A stretch of 64,000 bases of DNA from Actinobacteria bacterium HGW-Actinobacteria-1. Its GTDB lineage: Bacteria > Actinomycetota > Coriobacteriia > Anaerosomatales > Anaerosomataceae. Below, in pieces: positions 16,400-23,921 of the stretch (the first letter of the stretch is position 1; each line of letters starts with the position of its first letter). Below the pieces are notes generated by a model that saw only the letters and a list, made by a program, of their open reading frames with translations, ran no database searches and was not told where the DNA came from. A program made the translations under genes and the position numbers. Location: contig PHFB01000009.1 in the NCBI GenBank assembly GCA_002841355.1, forward strand, positions 1 through 64,000, written 5' to 3'.

Positions 16400-16843
16400 C
16401 TACGCTCCGGCACCCACACCCACGGCGGCGATCGCGGCGACGGGCTCACGCCAGCGCCACGCGTACCCGATGATCGCCAGCGCGCAGCCGACTTCCAGCA
16501 CCGAGAAGAAGATGCCGTGCGGATAGGTGGAGCTGCCGCCAGCGACGTACGCGATGGTGACCACACCCGCGACGATGTTCGCCCAGCGGTTCGCGCGTGG
16601 CTTAAGCACGCGGGAGAGCACGATCATCGCGATGGGGATCTCGGTCAGCACCGCCGCCAGCAGCAGGAAACTCGGGGTGATCACCACGCCGCCGGCATGG
16701 CCGCTCATGACCTCGCTCAGGAATCCGGGATACATGAACGACAGAATGTCCGCGAACACCATGTTGAACATGATGAAGACCCACAACAGCGAGAGCCGCA
16801 CCTGCATGCTCATCGCTTCCGAACCCCGCTCGTTCGCACTCAT
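16400..16843 (-). CDS. small membrane protein (DUF6326-like)
   Basis: A 147-aa protein with four membrane segments. The phrase LSLLWVFIMFNMVFADILSF near the N-terminus and IPIAMIVLSRVLKPRANRWANI in the middle match my recollection of the DUF6326 family. Function unknown. Its ATG overlaps the TGA of the preceding membrane-protein gene by 4 nt, so it is translationally coupled and under the same TetR-type control region at 17592-17647. A longer open frame through this position is not real upstream of the ATG. Confidence 0.78.
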   Translation of the reverse strand: MSANERGSEAMSMQVRLSLLWVFIMFNMVFADILSFMYPGFLSEVMSGHAGGVVITPSFLLLAAVLTEIPIAMIVLSRVLKPRANRWANIVAGVVTIAYVAGGSSTYPHGIFFSVLEVGCALAIIGYAWRWREPVAAIAAVGVGAGA

Positions 16844-17535
16844 TTCTGACTCCCTTCCAACGATGCGGTCGCCTTCGTGCGCATGAGCGACACGCCGACC
16901 CATACGAACCACACGATCTGCAGCAGCCCGAACAGGTACGCAGCCGCGTTCAGCGCCGGCACCACCGAGACGATCCCGGCCGCACCGATGATGAGGCCGA
17001 GCACGCACACGGCCTTCGGCAGCGCACGACCACGCAGCGCGATTCCGCTCACGAGCAGCACCCACAGCCCGCCGAGGATCTCGCCGCCGGCACCGCCGAG
17101 CCCCTGCGCGACCGGCTCGATCCCTTGCCACACAAGTTGGGCGCTGGCCACGTCGGTCTTGGCGAGCGAAACGACGGTGGTCATCCCGTAGTTGAAGACC
17201 ATCCCGCTCGTTACGAGCGCGACCACCCACAGCAGGCCGACCGTGGTAGCCGCGCGCGCGGCGGCGGGTGCGGTCGCCTTGAGGCGGTCGTAGAGCGAAA
17301 GCGCGAGGGCGCCCAGCGCGAGCCCGAACACCACGTACGTGACGAGGTACATCGCGTACATGCTTGAGTAGTTGGCAACGACCAGCGCGACCTTCTGAGC
17401 CGCGGTGGTCGCACCCTGATAGTCGACCACCAGCAGGAAGAACGGCATCGCTGCTATGTACGCGAGCGCGAGGTAGATCGCCGCCATGCCTCCGACCCTT
17501 TGCTGCCTGCTGACCTCGCGAGTTGACGCTTCCAT
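16840..17535 (-). CDS. membrane protein (DUF4386-like)
   Basis: A 231-aa protein with six hydrophobic helices. It starts with a charged N-terminus (MEASTREVSRQQRVGG), has AAIYLALAYIAAMPFFLLVV as helix 1, and a conserved-looking central block VWQGIEPVAQGLGGAGGEI. The layout matches DUF4386 family proteins, which lack a known function. It is divergent from the TetR regulator gene. One of the two palindromic operators overlaps its predicted promoter, so it is very likely the regulated target. Confidence 0.78.
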   Translation of the reverse strand: MEASTREVSRQQRVGGMAAIYLALAYIAAMPFFLLVVDYQGATTAAQKVALVVANYSSMYAMYLVTYVVFGLALGALALSLYDRLKATAPAAARAATTVGLLWVVALVTSGMVFNYGMTTVVSLAKTDVASAQLVWQGIEPVAQGLGGAGGEILGGLWVLLVSGIALRGRALPKAVCVLGLIIGAAGIVSVVPALNAAAYLFGLLQIVWFVWVGVSLMRTKATASLEGSQK

Positions 17536-17591
17536 TCCAGTCCCCTCCTTGTCGGGCCGAGGCGCCCTTGCGCGTCGTCCCCTGAACGGTA

Positions 17592-17647
17592 TACTTACTT
17601 AGTAAGTAAGCGACGTCAGTATCACACTTACTAAGTAAGTCTGTCAA
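17592..17647. promoter_or_regulatory. twin TetR-type operators in divergent promoter region
   Basis: Two palindromes share the core ACTTACT-N-AGTAAGT. The first, TACTTACT-T-AGTAAGTA (17592-17608), is centred on 17600. The second, ACTTACT-A-AGTAAGT (17626-17640), is centred on 17633. Centres are 33 bp (three helical turns) apart, on one DNA face. A minus-strand -35 TTGACA (17647-17642) precedes the second palindrome, which would lie between -35 and -10, so binding should block transcription of the membrane-protein pair. Confidence 0.75.
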
Positions 17648-17662
17648 CACCCTGGAGGGACC

Positions 17663-18343
17663 ATGGCCAAGAAAGCTGCTAGAGCAGCCGATACGACCGG
17701 ACCGCGCCCTCCCCTGAACCGGGATCGCGTGCTTGCCGCGGCGATGGAGATCGCCGACGAGCGCGGCGTGGGCGCCCTCACCATGCGCGAGGTCGCGTCG
17801 CGCCTCGGCGTGGAAGCGATGTCGCTCTACAACCACGTGGCGAACAAAGACGACATCCTCGACGGCATGGCCGATCGCGTGGCCGAGCAGTTTGACCTCC
17901 CGGAGGACGCCAGCAGCTGGCGCGAAGCGATGCGCCGCCGAGCGGTCTCCGCGCACAAGGTCTTCGCCGAGCACCCCTGGGCGCCGATGCTCTTCGACTC
18001 GCGCGGATCGAGCGGCCCGTCCGCGCTGCGCTACTACGACTGGGTGCTTGGCACGCTCGTGCGCGCCGGCTTCTCGCTGGAGGGCGCCGCGCGCGCGTTC
18101 TCGCTCCTCGACAGCTACATCTACGGCTTCGGCATCCAGCAGTTCAACTTCTCGGCCGCCGACGACGACATGTCCCCCGAGGAACGTGCCGAGATGATGC
18201 TGGCCTTCATCCCTCCCGAGCAGTACCCGTACCTGCACCGGATGGCGACCCACGCGATGCAGACCGGCTACGACGCCGAGGCCGACTTCGAGTTCGGGCT
18301 GGAGATCGTGCTGGACGGGCTGGAGAGGGTGCTGGGCTCGTAG
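17663..18343 (+). CDS. TetR/AcrR-family transcriptional regulator
   Basis: A 226-aa regulator. A basic N-terminal tail is followed by the helix-turn-helix (GALTMREVASRLGVEAMSLYNHV). The larger C-terminal domain contains DSYIYGFGIQQFNF and ends with an acidic FEFGLEIVLDGLERV, as in the TetR_C_11-type ligand-binding domain. GGAGGG precedes the ATG. Divergent from the DUF4386/DUF6326-like pair, it presumably represses that pair and itself through the twin palindromes at 17592-17640. The inducer is unknown. Confidence 0.92.
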   Translation: MAKKAARAADTTGPRPPLNRDRVLAAAMEIADERGVGALTMREVASRLGVEAMSLYNHVANKDDILDGMADRVAEQFDLPEDASSWREAMRRRAVSAHKVFAEHPWAPMLFDSRGSSGPSALRYYDWVLGTLVRAGFSLEGAARAFSLLDSYIYGFGIQQFNFSAADDDMSPEERAEMMLAFIPPEQYPYLHRMATHAMQTGYDAEADFEFGLEIVLDGLERVLGS

Positions 18344-18356
18344 GCCGAGCAGTGAT

Positions 18357-18592
18357 TCCGTCACCGAAGTGCCACAGGCCCACCAACTGTCGGGAGTATC
18401 ACGGCTCCCACATGGATATGGCCGCTTGTCGGTCTCCTACTGTTGCCATGGACGACCGTCGCGTTCGTCTTCGTCTCGCCAGGCGGGCTCACCGTGCTTG
18501 AATGGGTCGTGCTTGGAATCGCCCTACTGATGGACCTAGGCACGCATGGCGGGAGCGGCCGCGAATACCGAAGGCGCCGGTCAGGGGCGTAG
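18357..18592 (+). pseudogene. start-less hydrophobic ORF (possible membrane-protein remnant)
   Basis: A 78-codon open frame on the plus strand with a clearly protein-like, hydrophobic translation: ITAPTWIWPLVGLLLLPWTT, then a second segment around LEWVVLGIALLMDLG, then a basic tail GREYRRRRSG. It has no ATG, GTG or TTG upstream of the first membrane helix before the TGA at 18354. It is therefore probably a decayed gene, or one starting at an unusual codon. It sits at the left edge of the cassette-like island. No family name is claimed. Confidence 0.4.
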
Positions 18593-18635
18593 GACGGGCG
18601 TCGGCGAGAACACGCTTGGCCATCTGTATGCGCGG

Positions 18636-18642
18636 GTTAGTC
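18636..18642. repeat. cassette-boundary core half-site (left end)
   Basis: GTTAGTC, preceded by GCGCGG. The 13-mer GCGCGGGTTAGTC (18630-18642) recurs identically at 19132-19144, so the membrane-protein block between is flanked by direct repeats. A weak partner arm (ACGCAT near 18542) suggests a degenerate full attC of about 105 nt, but its interior is not convincingly palindromic. Confidence 0.5.
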
Positions 18643-19008
18643 AGACGCCTGGGACTCGCATTCCGATGATTCCAGCGCTTCCACCACGGTGGAGTGACAG
18701 ACCGAACGTGCGAGGAAGAAGCCGACGGACAAGCAGGCGCCCGCCGCCAAGAACGTCCAGAGCTGGAAGAACGCACCGACGCCAAATGGAATCGCACACG
18801 CGACTAGGACTGTCGCCGCCGGCTCACGTGTCCGCCCGATGTACCAGCCTCCGAGCCCGGCACACACGCCCGTCAAGGTCGTTGCAGCCTGAACCGAGAA
18901 GCTCGAGTCTCCGAAGGCGAGACTGGTGAGAAGCTGCAGCATGAAAGCGCCCAGGAGCAGTGGCTGCATCAGAAGAAACCCCCGGATGGTCGCATTCGTG
19001 TGACTCAC
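18637..19008 (-). CDS. four-TM membrane protein of cassette 1
   Basis: A 123-aa hydrophobic protein with four predicted helices, starting near LLMQPLLLGAFMLQLLTSLAF and ending in a polar tail ECESQASD. Function not recognised. The start is GTG; an AGGAGG lies 13 nt upstream, rather far. The TAA stop lies inside the GTTAG core of the left boundary, typical of tightly packed cassette genes. It fills one cassette-like unit of about 0.5 kb on its own. Confidence 0.6.
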   Translation of the reverse strand: MSHTNATIRGFLLMQPLLLGAFMLQLLTSLAFGDSSFSVQAATTLTGVCAGLGGWYIGRTREPAATVLVACAIPFGVGAFFQLWTFLAAGACLSVGFFLARSVCHSTVVEALESSECESQASD

Positions 19009-19048
19009 GCGTCGAATCGTGCCTCCTGATTCGCGGACAGTAGGTTCT

Positions 19049-19144
19049 GGGTAACGTGTTTGCGCTTTGGCTGCGGCTTCCGCGCGCTTCTTGCCCGAGT
19101 CTACCTGACTCGGGCGCGCTTTCCGCTGGAAGCGCGGGTTAGTC
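19049..19144. repeat. attC-like site A
   Basis: A 96-nt imperfect palindrome. It runs GGGTAAC inverse core, GTGTTT, arm GCGCTT, an interior with the perfect hairpin GCCCGAGTC / GACTCGGGC, then arm AAGCGC, GG and core GTTAGTC (19138-19144). It separates the membrane-protein block from the CBASS block. The same spacer lengths (6 and 2) and the GTNTTT/GG elements recur in sites B and C, which argues against coincidence. Confidence 0.65.
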
Positions 19145-19253
19145 GGGCACTGCCTCTCCGAAGAGCGTCTCGTCCCAGCGCGTGTCCCAGCCGTGTCAGA
19201 GCCCAGTGCTAGACTGGCACGCGGAATGAGAAATAGGGATACGAGGTGGGACT

Positions 19254-20312
19254 TTGGCGCTATCCACGAATCATCAGAAGAGCCGGTCAGACCAGGCGTT
19301 CGCCCGTGATCAAGTTGTTCAGGTCTTGGCGCTTGACGGAGGTGGGCTGAAGGGGCTGTTCTCCGCCGCAGTCATCGAATCTCTGGAGGAGCAGCTCGGT
19401 CATCCGCTACCAGATCATTTCGACATCATCTGTGGTACGTCAACTGGTGGTCTGATCGCGCTTGCACTCGGAATCGGGAAGTCTGGAAGTGAGATTGTCG
19501 ACTTCTATCGAGACGATGGCCCGACGATCTTCCCGAACCGTGGCATCCGACGTGTTCTGGGGTACTGCCGTAGTTGGCTCTGGAGCAAGTACTCCTCGCG
19601 GACTCTGAAGGCGACGCTGAAGAGACTCTTCGCTAATGAAGGAACCGGGGACGAGCTACTTCTGCGAGACAGCCGCAAACGTCTCATCATCCCAACTCTC
19701 TATGCTGCTTCCTCGCAGCCACGTCTCCTCAAAACGCCGCATGACCGGCGGTATCGACTTGACTGGAAGCTTCCTCTCTGGGCTGTTGCCATGGCCACTG
19801 CTGCCGCGCCGACCTTCCTGCCGAGTTTTCGCTTCCGAGGTAACACCTATCTTGACGGAGGACTCTGGGCAAACAACCCATCCCTGGTCGGGGTTGTGGA
19901 AGCGCTCGAAATGGGCGCGCAACTGGAGAACATCCGCGTCCTGAACATCTCAACCACGTCGTCTACGTCCGATTGCCTAGCATTCAAGGCGCCGTTGGTG
20001 CGCCTGAAGATCTCCGCTGCCCGCCTTGGGAAGCTGCCCTGGGCTTCGAGGATTCTTCCCCTGGTGATGCAGGCGAACAGCTACTCCACAACGCACATGT
20101 ACCTGAAGCAGATGCTCGCACCGGGCAATCTCGCTGCAATCGATGAACGGATGAATGAGGGCCATGCAGCTCTCGACGACATCAACTACGAGGAGTTCTA
20201 CACGCGAGGCAGAAGTGCCGGAGAGCAGGCATTTGCCGGATTGAGCGAGTACTTCGAGCACTTTGCCGCAGACTACACTCCAAGCAGGGAGGCTTTGGCC
20301 GATGGAAGCTAG
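19254..20312 (+). CDS. capV: patatin-like phospholipase, CapV-type CBASS effector
   Basis: A 352-aa patatin-fold phospholipase. The oxyanion loop is GGGLKG (residues 29-34), the nucleophile elbow is GTSTG with Ser63, and the catalytic aspartate is Asp201 in YLDGGLWANNP. In CBASS systems, CapV is activated by a cyclic dinucleotide made by the adjacent cyclase and degrades the membrane of phage-infected cells. Here the next gene is a DncV-type nucleotidyltransferase and overlaps by 11 nt, so the pair is a minimal two-gene CBASS. The start is TTG with GAGGTGGG upstream. GC content is visibly lower than in flanking chromosomal genes. Confidence 0.88.
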   Translation: MALSTNHQKSRSDQAFARDQVVQVLALDGGGLKGLFSAAVIESLEEQLGHPLPDHFDIICGTSTGGLIALALGIGKSGSEIVDFYRDDGPTIFPNRGIRRVLGYCRSWLWSKYSSRTLKATLKRLFANEGTGDELLLRDSRKRLIIPTLYAASSQPRLLKTPHDRRYRLDWKLPLWAVAMATAAAPTFLPSFRFRGNTYLDGGLWANNPSLVGVVEALEMGAQLENIRVLNISTTSSTSDCLAFKAPLVRLKISAARLGKLPWASRILPLVMQANSYSTTHMYLKQMLAPGNLAAIDERMNEGHAALDDINYEEFYTRGRSAGEQAFAGLSEYFEHFAADYTPSREALADGS

Positions 20313-21813
20313 TAGCAGGGCAAGCATGCTCGACAATATGGTCGCCAGTCTGGACATATCCCCCACCGACTACGAGACGGCACGAAGTCGCTACCGAGCA
20401 GTCGGAGAGTGGCTGGGGAACGGCGACTACGGTCTCGGGACAAGTGTTGACGTGTATCTTCAGGGTTCCTTCCGCCTTGGAACCGTGGTGCGACCCTATG
20501 CAGACGGTCAGGATGCTGACTATGACATTGATCAGGTGTGCGAGATCGCAGGAGGCGGGGGCGAACCCCGTGGTCTGAAGCACGAGGTTGGCGATCGGCT
20601 CAAGGAACACTCTGACTACAACCGCATGCTCGATGATGAGGGACGGCGTTGCTGGACGCTGGAGTACGCGCCCGAAGATGGCCGACCAGGATTCCATCTG
20701 GACGTGCTTCCATCGCGTCCGGCAGACGCGATCAGCACTCAGATACGCATCACGCACAAGGAAGACGGAGTCTACTCATGGCGCTCGAGCAATCCGAAAG
20801 GCTACTATCGCTGGTTCTCTGAGAGGAACACCGTGAGTCCAGCTGTACTGGATGAGCAGATGCGTTCGATCTTCTCCGCGAACCGAGAGCTGTACGCATC
20901 TGTGGACGACGTGCCAAAGCAACTTGCCAGAACCTCACTCCAGCGTGCGATTCAGGCGATGAAGCGCCACCGAGACGTCTGTTTCAACGGTCGGGAAGGT
21001 GCCCCCATCTCCATCATCGTAACGACGATTTGCGCTCACAAATACAGCGGTCGCGACGTGCTCGGTACCATCCGAGACTTCACCGAATACGTTGCTGGTC
21101 GGTTTGGGGCTGCACAAGTGGGACAGACGCTGCCCGTGGACGGTGTCCTCGACTACCACGACGAGGCATGGTTGATCAAGAACCCGGCAGATGACAGAGA
21201 GAACTTCGCGGACAAATGGATCGAGGATCCCGAACTTGCCAAGAACTTCTTCGCGTGGGTGTACCAACTGCGCAGAGATCTGGACGCATTCGAGGACTCG
21301 GGAGACCCACCGGATCTTGGACTTGCCGTCCGCGGTATCCAGACGAGAGAAACCCCATACGGCGAGAGGCTTCTCGAGAGCATGAGCATAGGTCCTGTGG
21401 GTAGCAGCCAACGCTTCCTGGATCTGATCCACCAAGGAATCGAGGGTCGGATTCCATGGAGTGCCGTGCGGGAGGTTGCTGTTCGCAATGTTGACCTGGA
21501 GGATGACGCGAAGGGAAAGGACACCGCGTGGGTGAACTACTACCAGGTCAAGATCCACTCAGGTGCTGGCCTCACAGCGGACGATCGACAGGGCGTGCAG
21601 TCGATTCTTCGACGACACGCCTCCGAGCCAGACTTCATCTTCTGCTGCAATGTCCTTCTGGGTACCGCTACTGCAGACATGTTGCGTGCTTGCGTGAAGG
21701 AGCGAGGGGAAGACGCTCTCAGGTGGCCGATCACCCGTCTCGCTTCGAATCAGATTGCGAGGCACTCCAGCACGATGGTCCCAGCGCGCAAGTTCGCCTA
21801 CGAGAGTCGATGA
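20302..21813 (+). CDS. CD-NTase (DncV-like cyclic dinucleotide synthase) of CBASS
   Basis: A 503-aa SMODS-type nucleotidyltransferase. Motifs are GS at residues 55-56 (LQGSFRLGT), the metal-binding pair D75-x-D77 in DADYDID, and the third acidic residue D134 in FHLDVLP. It presumably makes the cyclic dinucleotide that activates the phospholipase encoded upstream. The last 130-150 residues (about 365-503) go beyond the DncV-sized core and may be the sensor domain often fused to SMODS proteins; this is inferred from position and length. ATG at 20302 has GGGAGG 9 nt upstream, inside the capV 3' end. No Cap2/Cap3 partners are present. Confidence 0.85.
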   Translation: MEASSRASMLDNMVASLDISPTDYETARSRYRAVGEWLGNGDYGLGTSVDVYLQGSFRLGTVVRPYADGQDADYDIDQVCEIAGGGGEPRGLKHEVGDRLKEHSDYNRMLDDEGRRCWTLEYAPEDGRPGFHLDVLPSRPADAISTQIRITHKEDGVYSWRSSNPKGYYRWFSERNTVSPAVLDEQMRSIFSANRELYASVDDVPKQLARTSLQRAIQAMKRHRDVCFNGREGAPISIIVTTICAHKYSGRDVLGTIRDFTEYVAGRFGAAQVGQTLPVDGVLDYHDEAWLIKNPADDRENFADKWIEDPELAKNFFAWVYQLRRDLDAFEDSGDPPDLGLAVRGIQTRETPYGERLLESMSIGPVGSSQRFLDLIHQGIEGRIPWSAVREVAVRNVDLEDDAKGKDTAWVNYYQVKIHSGAGLTADDRQGVQSILRRHASEPDFIFCCNVLLGTATADMLRACVKERGEDALRWPITRLASNQIARHSSTMVPARKFAYESR

Positions 21814-21879
21814 GAATACCAGCGAACAGTCATCGATGTCGGGCGGCGGTTGCTGAGTCGACGAGCGTTCCAGTGCTCT

Positions 21880-21940
21880 GGCCAACGTCTTTGCGGATAG
21901 CCTGCGAGCGAAGCGAGTCAGGTTAATCCGCGGGTTAGGC
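21880..21940. repeat. attC-like site B
   Basis: A 61-nt site between the convergent CBASS and nuclease blocks. It runs GGCCAAC inverse core, GTCTTT, arm GCGGAT, a short interior with AGCCTG/CAGGTT pairing, arm ATCCGC, GG and core GTTAGGC (21934-21940), which is a perfect match to the integron consensus GTTRRRY. One extrahelical base interrupts the stem beyond the first arm, as in site C. It starts 66 nt after the CBASS stop and ends 22 nt before the stop of the opposing gene. Confidence 0.7.
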
Positions 21941-21962
21941 GGACCTCTGTCGGCCACAAGGC

Positions 21963-22361
21963 CTACTCGTCGAAGTCATCTTCGTCCTCGTAGTCCGCGT
22001 TTTCCGCAATCCATTCCTGCGTGGCCCAGATGCTCGTGTAGCCGACCGTCCTGTGATGTCGCTTGCTGAAGTTGTCCATCGCGGCTCGGAACTGCCCCAG
22101 CACGAGCACAGCGTCGCTGTTCTGGGGCAGTTGCTCTTCCGAAAGAAGGTCGAGATACGCGACGCTCTCTTCGTTGGCGAGTATCTCTTTGATCTCAGTG
22201 AGCAGGCGATTGAGAATCTTGATTTTCATCTCTCCCACTATGCCGTCCTGCTTCTTCTTCGAGAACTCACGCATCTCACTTAGAGCCGAGTCAAGCATGG
22301 GAGAGAGGAACCCGAACCGCTTGACTTGAGCGTCACTCGGGGCAGTGGCTTCGTCTGTCAT
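21963..22361 (-). CDS. small acidic partner protein of the nuclease-like gene
   Basis: A 132-aa protein. The N-terminal half is helical and charged (SEMREFSKKKQDGIVGEMKIKILNRL is part of it), and the C-terminus ends in an acidic run (ADYEDEDDFDE). No family is recognised. It follows the nuclease-like gene with a 4-nt ATGA overlap at an alternative start (22373). The ATG at 22361 is preferred because GAGG lies 6 nt upstream. As the second gene of a two-gene cassette it may be a regulator, inhibitor or co-effector; that is inference from position only. Confidence 0.65.
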   Translation of the reverse strand: MTDEATAPSDAQVKRFGFLSPMLDSALSEMREFSKKKQDGIVGEMKIKILNRLLTEIKEILANEESVAYLDLLSEEQLPQNSDAVLVLGQFRAAMDNFSKRHHRTVGYTSIWATQEWIAENADYEDEDDFDE

Positions 22362-22369
22362 GTGGGGCC

Positions 22370-23809
22370 TCATTTCGGTAGCAGCCTGGTGAACTCAATG
22401 AACTTCTTCTTCAGGACGTCTGCGGGACTGCGCCCCGAATCGGCCATAGCAAGCATCAATTCGAGATCCCTATCGTCCAGACATAGAACAGTGACCCTTT
22501 TCGACGAGTGCAGATCTACCGCATTTCGCTGGACTGACTTGGGGGTCGGATTGCGCGTGACGAGTATCCCAAGTCTTCCGAACTCCTTGTCCAGATAGCG
22601 GTACAGCTGGTTCACGTGTTCCGTCTCAAGAGTGCGGACGTTCTTCAGTTCGAACACAGGCTGACGCGCCTCATAGCGGTCACGAAGGTCTCTCCAGAAG
22701 TCCGTCTTGGCGTCGTTGTAGAAGATGAGATCTCGAATGTGCGCTCCTGACGCGGTGCGAACACGGCTCTCCGCGAATTCGAGAGTCGGATACAGCAAGG
22801 AGCACAGAATATCGTGCACCAAGTCCTCGTACTCACGATCTGCCCCATCCGCAGACCCAGAGGGAAGTGCGAGGAGTTTCTTCAATCGCGACTTCAACAC
22901 CGAGAGGGAGAGTGGTTGGAAGAGAGGGTCCGGTTTGCACTGTGCACCCAAGCGCTCTCGTTCAGTCACATAGCGCTCAACCTCGACGTAGTTTCGCGCA
23001 TTGAACTGGAGAACGGCCTCCTTCGCGACGCGTGCATCGCGCTTGCTGGGCGGCAACACACGCGTCGAGAACGAGGAGCGATAGTAGTGCTCGTAGTTGA
23101 TCCATGGGAGGTGTCGGAGCAGGTCAAGCGGGACCAGGAGGATGGGCGTGTCATCAACCGGATTGAACGGGAGTTGCGCTTCCGGGGCAGGTACCCACAT
23201 CTTGTGTTTGGGGCTGTATATGTTGCCCAGCCTCACCTTTCGCGTAGGAATTCCGTGTGCCTTGCATTGCCGATGGGTGTAATCGATGAAGAAGTCCTTG
23301 ACTATGGAGCTGGCCGTGTCGCTCAGGCGATCCTCCGCGAACTTGGGAACCACCAGCTGCATTTCCTCAAGATGACGGATTCCACCGTCAAGCAGCTGTG
23401 GGATCGCCTCGTGTGCCGCGAGTATGGATGCAATCAGCCCTGGGCCAATATTGTTTCCGCGCCTTGAACTCGCCGTGTAGCCCAGACCCATCGCTTGGGG
23501 TTCGTGGCACCCAGCAAGTAGCTGCGCGGCAGACACGGCGTCTCCATTCCGCACGTGCCCACTCACCAGTCGGAAGAAGTCCAGTACCCGCGCATGCAGG
23601 CTCTGGTACTCGGGATCACCTGAGACCCAGAGCAGGAAGGGATCGACGTACAGCGGGATGTCCTCATGAAGCTTCGGGACTGCGAATCCCACATCCTCCT
23701 GAGTGAACTCAGCGCCAAACACGTCAATCAGCCTTGGGTTCGCGATGGTCGAATCCGACGACGACGCGTTGTTGTCGTCACCCGCACGAGGCTTCACGCC
23801 GCCGGCCAT
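22370..23809 (-). CDS. PD-(D/E)XK nuclease-like protein, probable defence gene
   Basis: A 479-aa protein. The C-terminal part has the signature of a restriction-endonuclease-like fold: a preceding helix YEDLVHDILCSLL, D360 in HIRDLIFYN and E387-x-K389 in VFELKN, followed by LGILVTRNP. The first 300 residues are of unrecognised type, with LHEDIPLYVDPFLLWVSGD near residue 47. Its cassette-like boundaries, low-GC look and small co-translated partner suggest a phage-defence or other selfish-element role, but there is no direct match to a named system. The start lies about 20 nt from the boundary site at 23828, typical for integron cassettes. Confidence 0.7.
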   Translation of the reverse strand: MAGGVKPRAGDDNNASSSDSTIANPRLIDVFGAEFTQEDVGFAVPKLHEDIPLYVDPFLLWVSGDPEYQSLHARVLDFFRLVSGHVRNGDAVSAAQLLAGCHEPQAMGLGYTASSRRGNNIGPGLIASILAAHEAIPQLLDGGIRHLEEMQLVVPKFAEDRLSDTASSIVKDFFIDYTHRQCKAHGIPTRKVRLGNIYSPKHKMWVPAPEAQLPFNPVDDTPILLVPLDLLRHLPWINYEHYYRSSFSTRVLPPSKRDARVAKEAVLQFNARNYVEVERYVTERERLGAQCKPDPLFQPLSLSVLKSRLKKLLALPSGSADGADREYEDLVHDILCSLLYPTLEFAESRVRTASGAHIRDLIFYNDAKTDFWRDLRDRYEARQPVFELKNVRTLETEHVNQLYRYLDKEFGRLGILVTRNPTPKSVQRNAVDLHSSKRVTVLCLDDRDLELMLAMADSGRSPADVLKKKFIEFTRLLPK

Positions 23810-23827
23810 CGAGACCCCCCTCGTTCC

Positions 23828-23913
23828 GCCTAGCGTATTTGGGCATCAGCTGTGCGCCAATGCCTCTCAATCAGTCTAGCGCTTGTCGCATCTGCTGAAT
23901 GCCCGGGTTAGAA
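23828..23913. repeat. attC-like site C
   Basis: An 86-nt site: GCCTAGC inverse core, GTATTT, arm GGGCAT, second stem CAGC with GCTG and one extra base between, then arm ATGCCC, GG and core GTTAGAA (23907-23913). It separates the nuclease block from the DUF6602 block. GGGTTAGAAC at its right edge is repeated in inverse orientation at 25207-25216, bounding the DUF6602 unit. Confidence 0.65.
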
Positions 23914-23921
23914 CTTCGGGC

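Noticed and set aside
16400-18364. A 654-codon open frame across the TetR regulator and the membrane-protein pair
   Set aside because: Only its last 147 codons, from the ATG at 16843, are protein-like. The upstream part is out of frame with the clearly real TetR and DUF4386-like genes.
21880-21940. Reading the attC-like site B as a simple terminator between convergent genes
   Set aside because: It could also terminate transcription, but no T-tract follows. Its arms, spacer lengths and GTTAGGC core match sites A and C, one of which (site A) lies between divergently transcribed genes where no terminator is needed.
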